The notes beneath the pieces were generated by a model. It saw only the letters and a program-made list of their open reading frames with translations. It searched no databases and was not told the origin of the DNA. This document shows positions 43,007 to 52,041 of a stretch of 64,000 nucleotides of DNA, piece by piece. Position numbers and translations under genes: made by a program. Each line of letters starts with the position of its first letter. Position 1 is the first letter of the stretch. The DNA lies in NCBI GenBank assembly GCA_050249955.1, contig JBFWPN010000002.1:310001-374000 (forward strand), read 5' to 3'. This stretch comes from CAVVIG01 sp050249955. Lineage in GTDB: Bacteria > Acidobacteriota > Vicinamibacteria > Vicinamibacterales > CAVVIG01.

Positions 43007-44677
43007 ATGGCCGTCCGCGAACTCGACACGCCGCGCGTCGCGCGCCCGCCCCGGGCAATGGCGTGGGTGGTGCTGGCTGCGTCAGCCGCCGCGGTGCTGG
43101 TAGTGGGCATTGCGGCGACGCTGATCCTCTTCGGCAACCTGGACGCCTACCCCGGCGCACCAAGGCTCCGCTTCTGGCTCGCCTTCGCCGGGGCCTGTGG
43201 CCTCACGGTGGCCTCACTCTCCCTCCGGAGCCTGCGGTGGATCTTCCTGCTGCGGCGGGCCGAGACGCGCATCCCGATCCGCGACGCCTACATCGGCTAC
43301 TTCGCCGGGTTCAGCCTGCTCTTTGCCCCGATGCTGGCCGGTGAGGTGGCGATCCGTGCCGTCGTACATCGCCAGCGTGGCGGCGTCCCGGTGCAGACGA
43401 CCCTGGTCGTCAACATCTGGGAACGCCTGCTCGACCTCGCGGCGCTCGCCGTGCTGGCCCTGGCCGCCGGCCTGGCGGTCGGAGCGGTCGAGCCCTGGCT
43501 GTGGGCGCTGGCGAGCGCGGCCGCCTGCTCGTTCATCACGCCCGTGCGTCGAATGGCGCTTCGCGCGATCGAGGCGCTGGGGCTGAGGCTCGCGCGCCCG
43601 TTCGACCAGGCGCCCGCGCCGTCCTTCCGGCGCATGGGCGACCTGCGTACCTGGGCGGTGGCCTTCGCCACGAGCCTCGTCGCCTGGCTGCTGCCGGCCC
43701 TGGGCCTGTGGCTGCTCGGGCGTGGCCCGATCGTCTCCGTGAGCCCCACCCACGCGGTCTGGATCTACGCGTCGTCCGCGTCCGCCAGCGTGATCACGCT
43801 CGCGCCTGGCGGCGTGCTCGTGGCGGGCCGCGAGATGCTGGCGGCACTGGTGGCGCTGGGCCTGCCGGAACTGTCGGCGGTCCTCGGCGTGCTCGGCGTC
43901 CGCCTGTCGACGGTTGGCGTCTCGGTGGCGCTGGGCCTGGTCTTTGCCGCCATCCACTTCCGCGCGGCCTCCGCGGACAGCGCGACCCACTTCGACGACA
44001 TCGCCGATGCGTACGACGTGCAGATTCCCGAGTCGCGCCGGCATGCGCTGCTCGTTCGGAAGACCGACATGATGAAGGTCGTGCTCGATGCGCGTGGCGT
44101 GGGACGCCGCGGGCTCGACGTGGGCTGCGGGCAGGGCGCCTACGTGGCCCGCATGCGCAGCCTTGGCTTCGACGTCGAGGGCATCGACATGTCGTCGGGG
44201 CAGGTCCGGCTCGCCGCCCGCAACGTCGGCGGCGAGGGGATCGTGCGCGTGGGGTCGGTGCTCGACATCCCCGCAGCCGATGGGACCTTCGACTTCCTCT
44301 ACATCATCAATGTCCTGCACCACCTGAACTCGGTGGAGGAGCAGCGCCGGGCGTTCCGTGAACTGTTCCGCGTGCTCAAGCCGGGCGGCCTCCTGTTCAT
44401 CCACGAGATCAACACGCGGAATCTGCTGTTCCGCTTCTACATGGGTTACGTCTTCCCCTCGCTCAACTGCATCGACGAGGGGATCGAGCGCTGGCTGCTC
44501 GCGCACAGACTGGACACCTACACCGACAGGGACGTCGTCGAGGTCCGCTACTTCACGTTCCTGCCCGACTTCGTGCCCGCGCCGGTCGTGCGCCTGCTGG
44601 CACCGATCGAACGGTGGCTCGAGCGCTCGGCCGCGCGGGTGTTCTCGGCGCACTACATGGCGGTGCTGCGGAAGTGA
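43007..44677 (+). CDS. Fusion of LPG-synthase-TM/AglD-like flippase domain with a SAM methyltransferase
   Basis: A 556-residue two-part protein. Residues 15-325 have about eight membrane helices with GYFAGFSLLFAPMLAGEVAI and ALGLPELSAVLGVLGVRLST, the pattern of the lysylphosphatidylglycerol-synthase TM (UPF0104, AglD) family, implicated in moving lipid-linked sugars. From about 330 a soluble class I methyltransferase begins: DIADAYDVQIPESRRH, motif I LDVGCGQGAYVARMRSLGF, EGIDMSSGQVRLAARN and FDFLYIINVLHHLNSVEEQR. The two parts usually occur as separate proteins. The gene starts three bases after the GT2 stop and its stop overlaps the next GTG (GTGA). Confidence 0.8.
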   Translation: MAVRELDTPRVARPPRAMAWVVLAASAAAVLVVGIAATLILFGNLDAYPGAPRLRFWLAFAGACGLTVASLSLRSLRWIFLLRRAETRIPIRDAYIGYFAGFSLLFAPMLAGEVAIRAVVHRQRGGVPVQTTLVVNIWERLLDLAALAVLALAAGLAVGAVEPWLWALASAAACSFITPVRRMALRAIEALGLRLARPFDQAPAPSFRRMGDLRTWAVAFATSLVAWLLPALGLWLLGRGPIVSVSPTHAVWIYASSASASVITLAPGGVLVAGREMLAALVALGLPELSAVLGVLGVRLSTVGVSVALGLVFAAIHFRAASADSATHFDDIADAYDVQIPESRRHALLVRKTDMMKVVLDARGVGRRGLDVGCGQGAYVARMRSLGFDVEGIDMSSGQVRLAARNVGGEGIVRVGSVLDIPAADGTFDFLYIINVLHHLNSVEEQRRAFRELFRVLKPGGLLFIHEINTRNLLFRFYMGYVFPSLNCIDEGIERWLLAHRLDTYTDRDVVEVRYFTFLPDFVPAPVVRLLAPIERWLERSAARVFSAHYMAVLRK

Positions 44678-47373
44678 CTGGCACGGGGACGATGGCTGGA
44701 ACCCCGGTGCTGGCGCACCTCAGGCTGCTGGCCGCACTCCAGGCGATGGCCGTCGCCGCCTGGCTCACGCCCGCGTCCGTGCACATCGTGCACTGGCCGG
44801 CGTCCGGACCCACGCGGCTTGCCCTGCTGGCGCCCACCTGGCAGCTCCTGGCGTGGACCACCGCGGCCCTGGCGACCTACGGCGCGGTCCGGGTGCTCGG
44901 CCGTACGGCACCGGCCGCTCGCATCCTGACGCCGTTCATGCTGTTGTGGCTCGTGGCCGTGCCGTACCTGCCCTGGCTGCCCGACAGGCTGCCGCTGCTC
45001 CTGGTGCTCGGCGGGCCGCTGCGATGGGTGCTCGTGGCCGGGGTGGGGGTGCGGTCGTTCCTGCTGTGGCGGGGCGATCGTCCGCTGCCCGACCCCGGGC
45101 AGTACGTCGGTCGCCGCATGGTCTTCGCCGCGAGCCTGGCGCTCTACCTCGTGTTCGGACTCTGGAACCTCGACGCGAACGGCATCGGCGGTGACGAACC
45201 GCATTACCTGGTGATCACCGAGAGCCTGCTGCGCGACGGCGACCTGGACATCGAGAACAACCACCAGCGTGGCGACTACCGGGCGTTCTTCCGGGGCGAC
45301 CTGCGTCCAGACTTCCTGCAGCGTGGCCTGAACGGCGTCTTGTACTCGATCCACGCACCCGGCCTGCCGGCCCTGCTCCTGCCGGTCTATGCCGTTGCGG
45401 GGCATCGCGGCGCGGTGGCGTTCATCGCCCTGATGGGCGCACTGGCGGCGCTTGCCGTGTTCGACCTCGGGGTGCTCCTGGCCGGATCGACCGTGGCGGT
45501 GCTCACCTGGCTCGCGGTCTGCCTTACAGTGCCGTTCATTCCGCACAGCTGGTCGATCTTCCCCGAGATGCCCGGCGCACTGCTCGTCGCCTGGGGGGTG
45601 CTGTGGCTGGTGAGGCCGGTTGACGAGGTGGGGGCGGGGCGATGGGTGGTGCGCGGGCTCGCCCTGTCCCTGCTGCCGTGGCTGCACACGAAGTTCATCG
45701 TGTTCCTGGCGGTCCTGTCCCTGGGGTTTGGGCTGCGCCTGCTCAGGCAGGTGCCGCGTCTCCTGGCAATTGCCACTCCCATCGCGCTGTCCTGCGCAGC
45801 CTGGCTGGCGTCCTTTTACGTGATGTACGGCACCGTCAATCCCGAGGCCCCGTACGGTGCGTATACGCAGGTCTACGTGCTGACCAGCAACATCCCGCAC
45901 GGCCTGCTCGGCCTGTTCTTCGACCAGAAGTTCGGCCTGCTCGTCTACAGCCCGGTCTACCTGCTGGCTGTTGCCGGCGCCTGGATCGGACTCCGCGACC
46001 CGCGCCATCGCTTCGTCACGGCCATCCTGCTGCTCATCGTGGTCGGGTTCGTGGGGAGCACGGCGCGGCTCTACATGTTCTGGGGCGGATCGAGTGCTCC
46101 CGCCCGTTTCTTCGTCCCGCTGCTGCCGTGCCTCGCGCCCTTCATCGCGCTGGCGCTGTCGCGCGCGCGGTCTGTCCCGGCCATCGCCGCGAGCGCGGTC
46201 ACGCTGGCGGCCAGCCTGGGCGTGGCGGCCGTGGGAATCGCCTCACCCGAACGGCTGATGCTCTTCAGCAATCCGCACGGGCGGGCGCGCATCCTCGAAC
46301 TCCTGCAGGGTGGGTCGCCGCTGTCGCTCGTGCTGCCAACCTTCACCGACCCGGACTGGCCGTCGCATGTGGTCCCGCTCGTGCTCTGGGTCGTGGCGGC
46401 CGGCGTGGGCGGCGCCGTGCTCGTGCTGATGTCGAGGCTGACGGCCCGCGGCCCATGGGCGGCCCTGGCGGCCTCCATGCTGGCGTTCCTCGCGGCCGGG
46501 GCGGCGTTCACCGCGAGGCCGCCTGCTGCCGCGCGCGAGGCGACCGCCGTCAGGGGCGACCTCGACGTGCTCTGGCGGTACGACCGCGACCGGTTCCGCC
46601 CCTTCGCGTACGACACACTGGAGCGTCCGACCCGGGAGCGTGTCCTCGAACTGGCCACCGTGCGGCTGCGTCCATCGGTGCTCCCCGATGCGATGGGGCC
46701 GGTCGACCTCGGTCCGCTCGAACTGCCGCCCGGCGAGTTCGAGGCGTCGGTCTGGTTCAACGGGGGCAGCAGCCGGGATGGTGAAGTCCTGGTGGCCGGT
46801 CCTCGTACCGTCTTCGGCCGCGCCGATGCGCCGCTCTCGAACCCGGCGCGCTTCCCGGTTGTCTTCCCGGTCGCCGGCCGTCGCGTCGTGGTCCGCGTGC
46901 CGGACGCCACCGTGGCCCGCGCCATCACCGAGGTCCGGCTGGAGCCGCATGACGTGCCCGCCCCCTCGCAGCGCGACCCACGGCCGGTACGCGCCGTCGA
47001 GAACCTCGGCACCCGTCCCGGCGCCTACCTCGTCTACACTGATGGCGATGCCTATCCGGAAATGGGCACCTTCTGGACCCGTGGCACGGCGGCAACCACC
47101 GTGTTGGTCGCTCCCGGCGGGGCGCCGGCGATGACGCTGACACTGTCGACCGGACCGATGTCCGGCACCGTGTCCGTCACGCTTGGCGGGCAGACACGTC
47201 AGGTCGCGATGACCGCCAACCGTGAGGTTCAGATCGATCTCGACCTGCCGGCCGGTGAACGTCTGGTGCCGCTCACGATCGGGTCGTCCGTGATGTTCAG
47301 GCCCAGCGAGGTGAATCCGGCCCTCGCGGACAGCCGCGGCCTCGGCTGCCAGGTGCGCCTTGTCCTTCACTGA
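44674..47373 (+). CDS. Large GT-C-like membrane protein with C-terminal soluble domain
   Basis: About 899 residues. The first 640 hold roughly 14 membrane segments with the exterior loop NGIGGDEPHYLVITESLLRD (about 169-188) and LYSIHAPGLPALLLPVYAVA: a GDEPHY acidic motif in a first large loop followed by H-x-P-G-x-P is common in GT-C-like proteins of unknown specificity. From about 650 to the end is an exported, beta-rich region. The GTG at 44674 overlaps the previous stop; ATG 44692 is the alternative. It probably transfers the lipid-linked sugar made by its neighbours. A frame in this register extends further upstream but overlaps the methyltransferase domain. Confidence 0.6.
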   Translation: MTGTGTMAGTPVLAHLRLLAALQAMAVAAWLTPASVHIVHWPASGPTRLALLAPTWQLLAWTTAALATYGAVRVLGRTAPAARILTPFMLLWLVAVPYLPWLPDRLPLLLVLGGPLRWVLVAGVGVRSFLLWRGDRPLPDPGQYVGRRMVFAASLALYLVFGLWNLDANGIGGDEPHYLVITESLLRDGDLDIENNHQRGDYRAFFRGDLRPDFLQRGLNGVLYSIHAPGLPALLLPVYAVAGHRGAVAFIALMGALAALAVFDLGVLLAGSTVAVLTWLAVCLTVPFIPHSWSIFPEMPGALLVAWGVLWLVRPVDEVGAGRWVVRGLALSLLPWLHTKFIVFLAVLSLGFGLRLLRQVPRLLAIATPIALSCAAWLASFYVMYGTVNPEAPYGAYTQVYVLTSNIPHGLLGLFFDQKFGLLVYSPVYLLAVAGAWIGLRDPRHRFVTAILLLIVVGFVGSTARLYMFWGGSSAPARFFVPLLPCLAPFIALALSRARSVPAIAASAVTLAASLGVAAVGIASPERLMLFSNPHGRARILELLQGGSPLSLVLPTFTDPDWPSHVVPLVLWVVAAGVGGAVLVLMSRLTARGPWAALAASMLAFLAAGAAFTARPPAAAREATAVRGDLDVLWRYDRDRFRPFAYDTLERPTRERVLELATVRLRPSVLPDAMGPVDLGPLELPPGEFEASVWFNGGSSRDGEVLVAGPRTVFGRADAPLSNPARFPVVFPVAGRRVVVRVPDATVARAITEVRLEPHDVPAPSQRDPRPVRAVENLGTRPGAYLVYTDGDAYPEMGTFWTRGTAATTVLVAPGGAPAMTLTLSTGPMSGTVSVTLGGQTRQVAMTANREVQIDLDLPAGERLVPLTIGSSVMFRPSEVNPALADSRGLGCQVRLVLH

Positions 47374-48406
47374 CCGCAGTCCTGAGTGGAGTGCGGCAGC
47401 ACGCCGGGTGGCGATCGGACTCGCGCTGCTGGCGGCCGGGTGCGGTGACAGCCCCACCGCGCCCACGCCCCCGGTGGACGTGCTCAGCATCAGCTGCCCC
47501 GTCGCGCAGAGCGCGCAATCGCTCGACGGCAATCCGGTCGTCGTCAACTTCCCGAACCCGACGGTGAGCGGCGGCGACGGTGTGCTGTCCACCACCTGCA
47601 CGCCCACGAGTGGCAGCCGCTTCAACGTGGGCGTGACCAACGTCACCTGCACGGCGCAGGACACCAAGCGGCAGACCGCCTCGTGCGGGTTCCAGGTGTC
47701 GGTCACCCGCGTGCCCCGGCTGGCGGCCACCCGGTTCGTGGCCTTCGGTGACAGCATGACCGAAGGCTTTGCGCACTCCTGTCCGTTCACCACGCTCACC
47801 GGCTATGACGCGATCCTGGCCGACATCGAGTACCTGAACCTGCTGCGGCCACCCGGCTTCTCGGCCATCGCGTACCCGGTGAAGCTGCAGTCGATGCTGG
47901 CCTCGCGCTACGCCGGCCAGTCCATCACGGTGATCAACGAGGGCAACGGGGGAGAGACCGCCGTGCAGGGCGCTCTCGACCTGCCGCGCGTACTGAACAA
48001 CGACACGCCGCAGGCCCTGATGCTGCTCGAAGGCATCAATGACATCCACCAGGGCCGGCCGACACAGGGCAGTGCGATTCCGAACGTCATCTCCAGCCTG
48101 CGCTCGATGGTGCAGGAGGGCAAGCGGCGCGGCATGACGGTCTTCCTGGCCACCCTGCTGCCGCAGCGTGTCGGCTCGTGTCGCGACTACGACTGGGACG
48201 ACGATGTCGAGGACGTGGTGCCGGCGAACACCCAGATCCGGTCGCTCGCCTCTTCGGAGAACGTGACGCTGGTCGACCTGTACCCGGCGTTCAGTGGCAA
48301 CACGACCACGCTCCTCGGTCCCGACGGACTGCACCCGAACGAGGCCGGATACCAGAAGATGGCCGACCTCTTCTACGACGCCATCACCCGCCGGCTCGAG
48401 CAGTAG
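47360..48406 (+). CDS. SGNH/GDSL-family hydrolase lipoprotein
   Basis: A 348-residue predicted lipoprotein: signal ending LALLAAGC, where Cys28 would be acylated. Residues 45-118 form an Ig-like HYR-type module ending VTCTAQDTKRQTASCGFQVS. The rest is an SGNH hydrolase: FVAFGDSMTEGFA (nucleophile Ser), EGNGGETA (Gly), LLEGINDIHQG (Asn) and DGLHPNEAGYQKMAD (Asp-His). Such enzymes remove acyl or acetyl groups from lipids or glycans, here on the periplasmic side. The TTG at 47360 overlaps the previous gene by 14 bases; a GTG at 47408 would lose the positive N-terminus of the signal peptide. Its place in the glycan locus suggests a glycan deacylase, which is inference. Confidence 0.8.
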   Translation: MSFTDRSPEWSAAARRVAIGLALLAAGCGDSPTAPTPPVDVLSISCPVAQSAQSLDGNPVVVNFPNPTVSGGDGVLSTTCTPTSGSRFNVGVTNVTCTAQDTKRQTASCGFQVSVTRVPRLAATRFVAFGDSMTEGFAHSCPFTTLTGYDAILADIEYLNLLRPPGFSAIAYPVKLQSMLASRYAGQSITVINEGNGGETAVQGALDLPRVLNNDTPQALMLLEGINDIHQGRPTQGSAIPNVISSLRSMVQEGKRRGMTVFLATLLPQRVGSCRDYDWDDDVEDVVPANTQIRSLASSENVTLVDLYPAFSGNTTTLLGPDGLHPNEAGYQKMADLFYDAITRRLEQ

Positions 48407-48487
48407 CGGTTTCCGGCATTTTCACGCGCGCGACCGGTTCGGCACCGCGCTCCCTGCGTGCGCCTGTTCCACGGGCGTCCACTCGGC

Positions 48488-48493
48488 TAACAT
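48488..48493 (+). promoter_or_regulatory. -10-like TAACAT 9 bases before the CofD-GT fusion gene
   Basis: TAACAT, nine bases, ATG at 48503, without a ribosome binding site. The 96-base gap after the SGNH gene suggests that a new transcript begins here. Confidence 0.4.
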
Positions 48494-48502
48494 CATGGAC
48501 CG

Positions 48503-50488
48503 ATGGCACTCGTGGCTCCGAGCCACAACACCGACCCGCACGTCGCGCGTGTCGTCGTCTTCAGCGGCGGGCGCGGCTCCGGCATGCTCTCCAAGCAGCT
48601 GCTGCGGGACCCGCGCGTCCGCGTGACCCTGGCCATCAACGGCTACGACGACGGGGCGTCGACCGGCGAAGTGCGTCGGTTCCTGGGCGATGCGCTCGGT
48701 CCGTCCGACTTCCGGAAGAACGCCTCGCGGCTGGCGCTCGAACTCGGCACCTGTCCCTCACCGCTCATCGAGATGCTGGATGCCCGGCTGCCGGATGGCT
48801 GCCAGCCGCCGCAGGCGCTGGCCACGCTGCGGGAGCGATCGGCTCCCTATCCCGAGGTGGCGACGCGCGTGGAGGCGTTCGCCGCGGAACTGGCCCGTAC
48901 CGGATTTCCGTTCGACTTCGACGACTGCAGCCTGGGCAACCTGGTGTTCGCGGGGTCGTACCTGGTCAGCGGCCGTCGCTTCAACGACGCGGTGGACGAC
49001 TACTGCGGCCTGCTCGGCCTGCCGTCCGGTCTCATCGAGAATGTCACCGATGGGACCAATGCCCACCTGGTGGCCATCGGGGCGGACGGCACGGTCCTCA
49101 AGAGCGAGGAGGAGATTGTCGGCGCCGCGGGCCACAACCGCATCAGGGACATCTTCCTCATCGATCCGCCGCTCGCGCCGGAGGAGCGGCGCGCCCTGAC
49201 CACGCCGGAGGCGGCGGCCGAGCTGTTTCGCCGGCGTGAGGTGACTCCCGCGATCAACCCGCGGCTCGTGAGCAAGATCGAGCAGGCGGACCTCATCATC
49301 TACGCACCCGGCACACAGCACTCGAGCCTGTTTCCGTCGTACCTGACGCCGGGGCTGAGCGAAGCCATCGCGAGGAACCTCAGGGCGATCAAGCTGCTCA
49401 TCACCAACATCCAGGCCGACGCCGAGATTGCCGGCAGCACGGCGGTGGACATCATCGGCCGCGCGCGCTACTACCTGCAGGGCAGGGGACGACGCCAGAC
49501 GCCGACCCCGTCGCTCATCACGCACTACGTGGTGAACGACCCCGGGTCGGCAGAGTCGCACGTGCCATACGTGCCGCTCGGACAGATCGAGACGCTGGAG
49601 GACCCGCGGCTGGTCCGCATCGGGCACTACGAGGACGGTGTGTCGGGCCGTCACGATGCGTCCAAGATCCTCGGCCCGTTCGTGCGGTCGCTGCTGCACG
49701 TGCCGGCGCGCCAGCGGCTGGCCATCCTGCTGCACGATGCGGGATCCGCCGACAAGCTCGCACAGTCGATCGTCGAGATGGTGCGCGGCGGCATCTCCGA
49801 CCTCCCGATCGACATTGTTGTCTTCCATGAAGGGGAACCGCTCGACGCGGAGTTCGTGGAGTCGCTGCCGTTCGAGGTGCGCTGCCTGCCGGCCGGCGCC
49901 GGTGCCGATCACCGGATGCGGGAGGCGCTCCGCGAAGGGGCATTCGACTACGTGGCGCTGTTCGAGTCGTCCGGGATGTATCGGGGCGAAGACCTGGTGG
50001 GCCTCGCCTCGAGCCTGGTCTCTGGTCGGCTCGACGCGGTGTGGGGCAGCCGGCGGCTCTCGGTCCGCGACATCGAGGAGTCGTACCGGTTCCGCTACCG
50101 CAGGCAGGCGCTGCTCGGGTGGCTCAGCTACACAGGCAGCCATGTGCTGAGCCTGTCGTGCCTGGCCCTGTTCGGCCGCTACATCTCGGACACGCTGTCT
50201 GCGGTGCGGGCGGTGCGCATGGCCGATGTCGTGGAACTCGACGTGCCCCTGACGCACAAGCGGGCCAACGAGCACCTGCTGGCCAATCTGCTCCGGCGCA
50301 AGGCCGATATCCTGGAGATTCCTGTCCAGTTCCTGCCCATCTCGCCGGATTTGGTGAAGCGCACGAGCGTGGTTGAGGGGGTGCAAGCCCTGGGGGCGCT
50401 GATCAGTGGCCGGCTGGCTCCCGCTGAACGGCGGGGGACAGCCGATGCGAAGGACGAGCGGAGGACGAGCCCTGTCGTCACCCCCTGA
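48503..50488 (+). CDS. Fusion of a CofD/YvcK-like domain with a GT-A-like domain
   Basis: A 661-residue protein with two recognisable halves. Residues 15-370 match the CofD/YvcK fold: VVFSGGRGSGMLSKQLL, AINGYDDGASTGEVRRFLGD, CSLGNLVFAGSYLVSGRRFN, VTDGTNAHLVAIGADGTVLK and IYAPGTQHSSLFPSYLTPGL. CofD transfers phospholactate to a deazaflavin, and YvcK binds UDP-sugars. Residues about 400-650 look like a GT2 catalytic domain (VALFESSGMYRGEDLVGLAS; LDAVWGSRRLSVRDIEESYR; ISDTLSAVRAVRMADVVE), but the metal-binding DxD is replaced by ESS. It overlaps the nucleotidyltransferase gene. The activity is unknown. Confidence 0.75.
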   Translation: MALVAPSHNTDPHVARVVVFSGGRGSGMLSKQLLRDPRVRVTLAINGYDDGASTGEVRRFLGDALGPSDFRKNASRLALELGTCPSPLIEMLDARLPDGCQPPQALATLRERSAPYPEVATRVEAFAAELARTGFPFDFDDCSLGNLVFAGSYLVSGRRFNDAVDDYCGLLGLPSGLIENVTDGTNAHLVAIGADGTVLKSEEEIVGAAGHNRIRDIFLIDPPLAPEERRALTTPEAAAELFRRREVTPAINPRLVSKIEQADLIIYAPGTQHSSLFPSYLTPGLSEAIARNLRAIKLLITNIQADAEIAGSTAVDIIGRARYYLQGRGRRQTPTPSLITHYVVNDPGSAESHVPYVPLGQIETLEDPRLVRIGHYEDGVSGRHDASKILGPFVRSLLHVPARQRLAILLHDAGSADKLAQSIVEMVRGGISDLPIDIVVFHEGEPLDAEFVESLPFEVRCLPAGAGADHRMREALREGAFDYVALFESSGMYRGEDLVGLASSLVSGRLDAVWGSRRLSVRDIEESYRFRYRRQALLGWLSYTGSHVLSLSCLALFGRYISDTLSAVRAVRMADVVELDVPLTHKRANEHLLANLLRRKADILEIPVQFLPISPDLVKRTSVVEGVQALGALISGRLAPAERRGTADAKDERRTSPVVTP

Positions 50489-51248
50489 CGCCGCGATCGC
50501 GCGCGTCCTCGTCATTCCCGCGGCAGGCATGGGGTCGCGCCTGCGGAGTCCGCTGCCGAAGGTGCTGGTGCCGGTCCTCGGCCGGCCCATGCTGGACTGG
50601 CTGCTCGAACTCTACGCGCCGCACGTGAGCCGTGTCATCGTGGTGGCCAACCCGGCATCGCGAACGCTCGTGTCAGAACAGCTCGCGCGACGCGGGCACC
50701 CGGCCGCCGTGGTCGTCCAGGAGCAGCCCACGGGCATGCTCGATGCGATTCTCCTCGCGCGTCCACTCGTCGAGGCGGGCGCGGCCGCGAGTGTGTGGAT
50801 CACCTGGTGCGATCAGGTCGGTGTCCACCCCGCGACGGTTGCGAGGCTCGCGGCACTCGACGCGGAGCATCCCTCCACGGCGCTGATCATGCCCACGTGC
50901 ACGAGGACGCAGCCCTATATCCACCTCGAGCGGCGCCACGGACATCGCATCACCCGCGTGCTCCAGCGCCGCGAGGGCGACGTGATGCCGCCGGTCGGCG
51001 AGAGCGACATGGGGGTGTTCCGCCTGTCGCGGCGCGCCTTCGTCGACGACCTGCACGACTTCGCCGCAGGTGCCGAACTGGGAGATGGGACCGGCGAGCG
51101 GAACTTCCTGCCGTTCATCCCGTGGGTGGAGATGCGGGGGGGCGTGCTGACCTATCCCTGCGTGGACGCAGAGGAATCGACCGGCGTCAACACGCCGGAG
51201 GAACTGGCGTTCGTCGAGGCCTACCTCGCGCGGCGCACCCGGAGCTGA
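50445..51248 (+). CDS. Nucleotidyltransferase (sugar-phosphate type)
   Basis: About 267 residues. The N-terminus VLVIPAAGMGSRLRSPLPKV, then LVPVLGRPMLDWLLELY, is the G-x-G-x-R-x(5)-PK signature of nucleotidyltransferases that make NDP-sugars or CDP-alcohols. The metal-binding Asp is in VWITWCDQVGVHPATV, and MGVFRLSRRAF and GDGTGERNFLPFIPW follow in the acceptor half. It is longer than MobA and shorter than GlmU. It begins 44 bases inside the end of the CofD-GT gene (ATG 50445; GTG 50406 also open), and is followed after one base by a GT2 gene, which suggests the three enzymes work on one product. Confidence 0.8.
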   Translation: MRRTSGGRALSSPPDAAIARVLVIPAAGMGSRLRSPLPKVLVPVLGRPMLDWLLELYAPHVSRVIVVANPASRTLVSEQLARRGHPAAVVVQEQPTGMLDAILLARPLVEAGAAASVWITWCDQVGVHPATVARLAALDAEHPSTALIMPTCTRTQPYIHLERRHGHRITRVLQRREGDVMPPVGESDMGVFRLSRRAFVDDLHDFAAGAELGDGTGERNFLPFIPWVEMRGGVLTYPCVDAEESTGVNTPEELAFVEAYLARRTRS

Positions 51249-51249
51249 C

Positions 51250-51942
51250 GTGTCCGTTCTCTCGATTGTCATACCCGCCTACAACGAGGAGCGCTTCATC
51301 GGCGAGCTCCTCACACGGATCAAGGCGGTGGACCTTTCCCGCTTCGGGCTCACCACCGAGATCATCGTCGTCGACGACTGCTCGAAGGACCGGACCGCCG
51401 CCATCGTCGAGGCCGAGGCGGGCGTCACGTTGCTCCGGATGCCGAAGAACGGCGGGAAAGGGCAGGCGGTTCGGGCCGGGATCGCGCGGGCGACCGGGGA
51501 ATACCTGATCATCCAGGACGCCGACCTCGAGTACGACCCGAACGACTACGTGCCGATGCTCGATGCGCTGCTGTCCGGCCGGGGCACGGTGGTGTACGGG
51601 AGTCGGTACATGCGATCCGGCAAGCACGCCAACCAGTCACTGGCGGCCTATCTCGGAGGTCGGAGCCTGAGCCTCATCGCGCTGGCGTTCACCAGTACCT
51701 GGCTCACGGACACGGTGACCGCCTACAAGCTGTTCCGGCGTGCGGAACTGGCGGCCCTGCCGCTCGAGACGAGCGGGTTCGAACTCGATCACGAAATCAC
51801 GGCGCGCATGGTCGCGGCTGGGGCGCGCATCGTGGAAGTTCCCATCAGCTACGCGCCCCGCACGAAGGCTGAAGGCAAGAAGATCGGCCTGCGTGACTGG
51901 TTCATCGGATTCCGGACCTTCTGGCGGTATCGAAAGGGCTGA
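51250..51942 (+). CDS. GT2 glycosyltransferase
   Basis: A 230-residue soluble enzyme. It starts LSIVIPAYNEERFIGELLTR and has IIVVDDCSKDRTAAIVE, LRMPKNGGKGQAVRAGIARA and the DxD region LIIQDADLEYDPNDYVPML, followed by VVYGSRYM and TAYKLFRRAEL. KNGGKGQAVR and DADLEYDP are typical of DPM1/polyprenyl-phosphate synthases. The GTG start lies one base after the nucleotidyltransferase stop. It would use the activated sugar made by its neighbour to charge a polyprenyl carrier; the sugar is unknown. Confidence 0.85.
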   Translation: MSVLSIVIPAYNEERFIGELLTRIKAVDLSRFGLTTEIIVVDDCSKDRTAAIVEAEAGVTLLRMPKNGGKGQAVRAGIARATGEYLIIQDADLEYDPNDYVPMLDALLSGRGTVVYGSRYMRSGKHANQSLAAYLGGRSLSLIALAFTSTWLTDTVTAYKLFRRAELAALPLETSGFELDHEITARMVAAGARIVEVPISYAPRTKAEGKKIGLRDWFIGFRTFWRYRKG

Positions 51943-51961
51943 CGAGCGGGCGCTTTTCTGA

Positions 51962-51991
51962 TGTACAAGCGCGTGTGCCGTGGTGTATCAT
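51962..51991 (+). promoter_or_regulatory. Promoter for the lipoprotein gene, TGTACA-N18-TATCAT
   Basis: -10 TATCAT (51986-51991) with a weak -35 TGTACA (51962-51967), spacing 18, ahead of the lipoprotein at 52042. A GGAG lies about ten bases before the ATG. Confidence 0.5.
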
Positions 51992-52041
51992 TTCGCGCGT
52001 AAGTATCCCGTAAGCCCTCACTGAATCCGGAGAAGCTCTTG

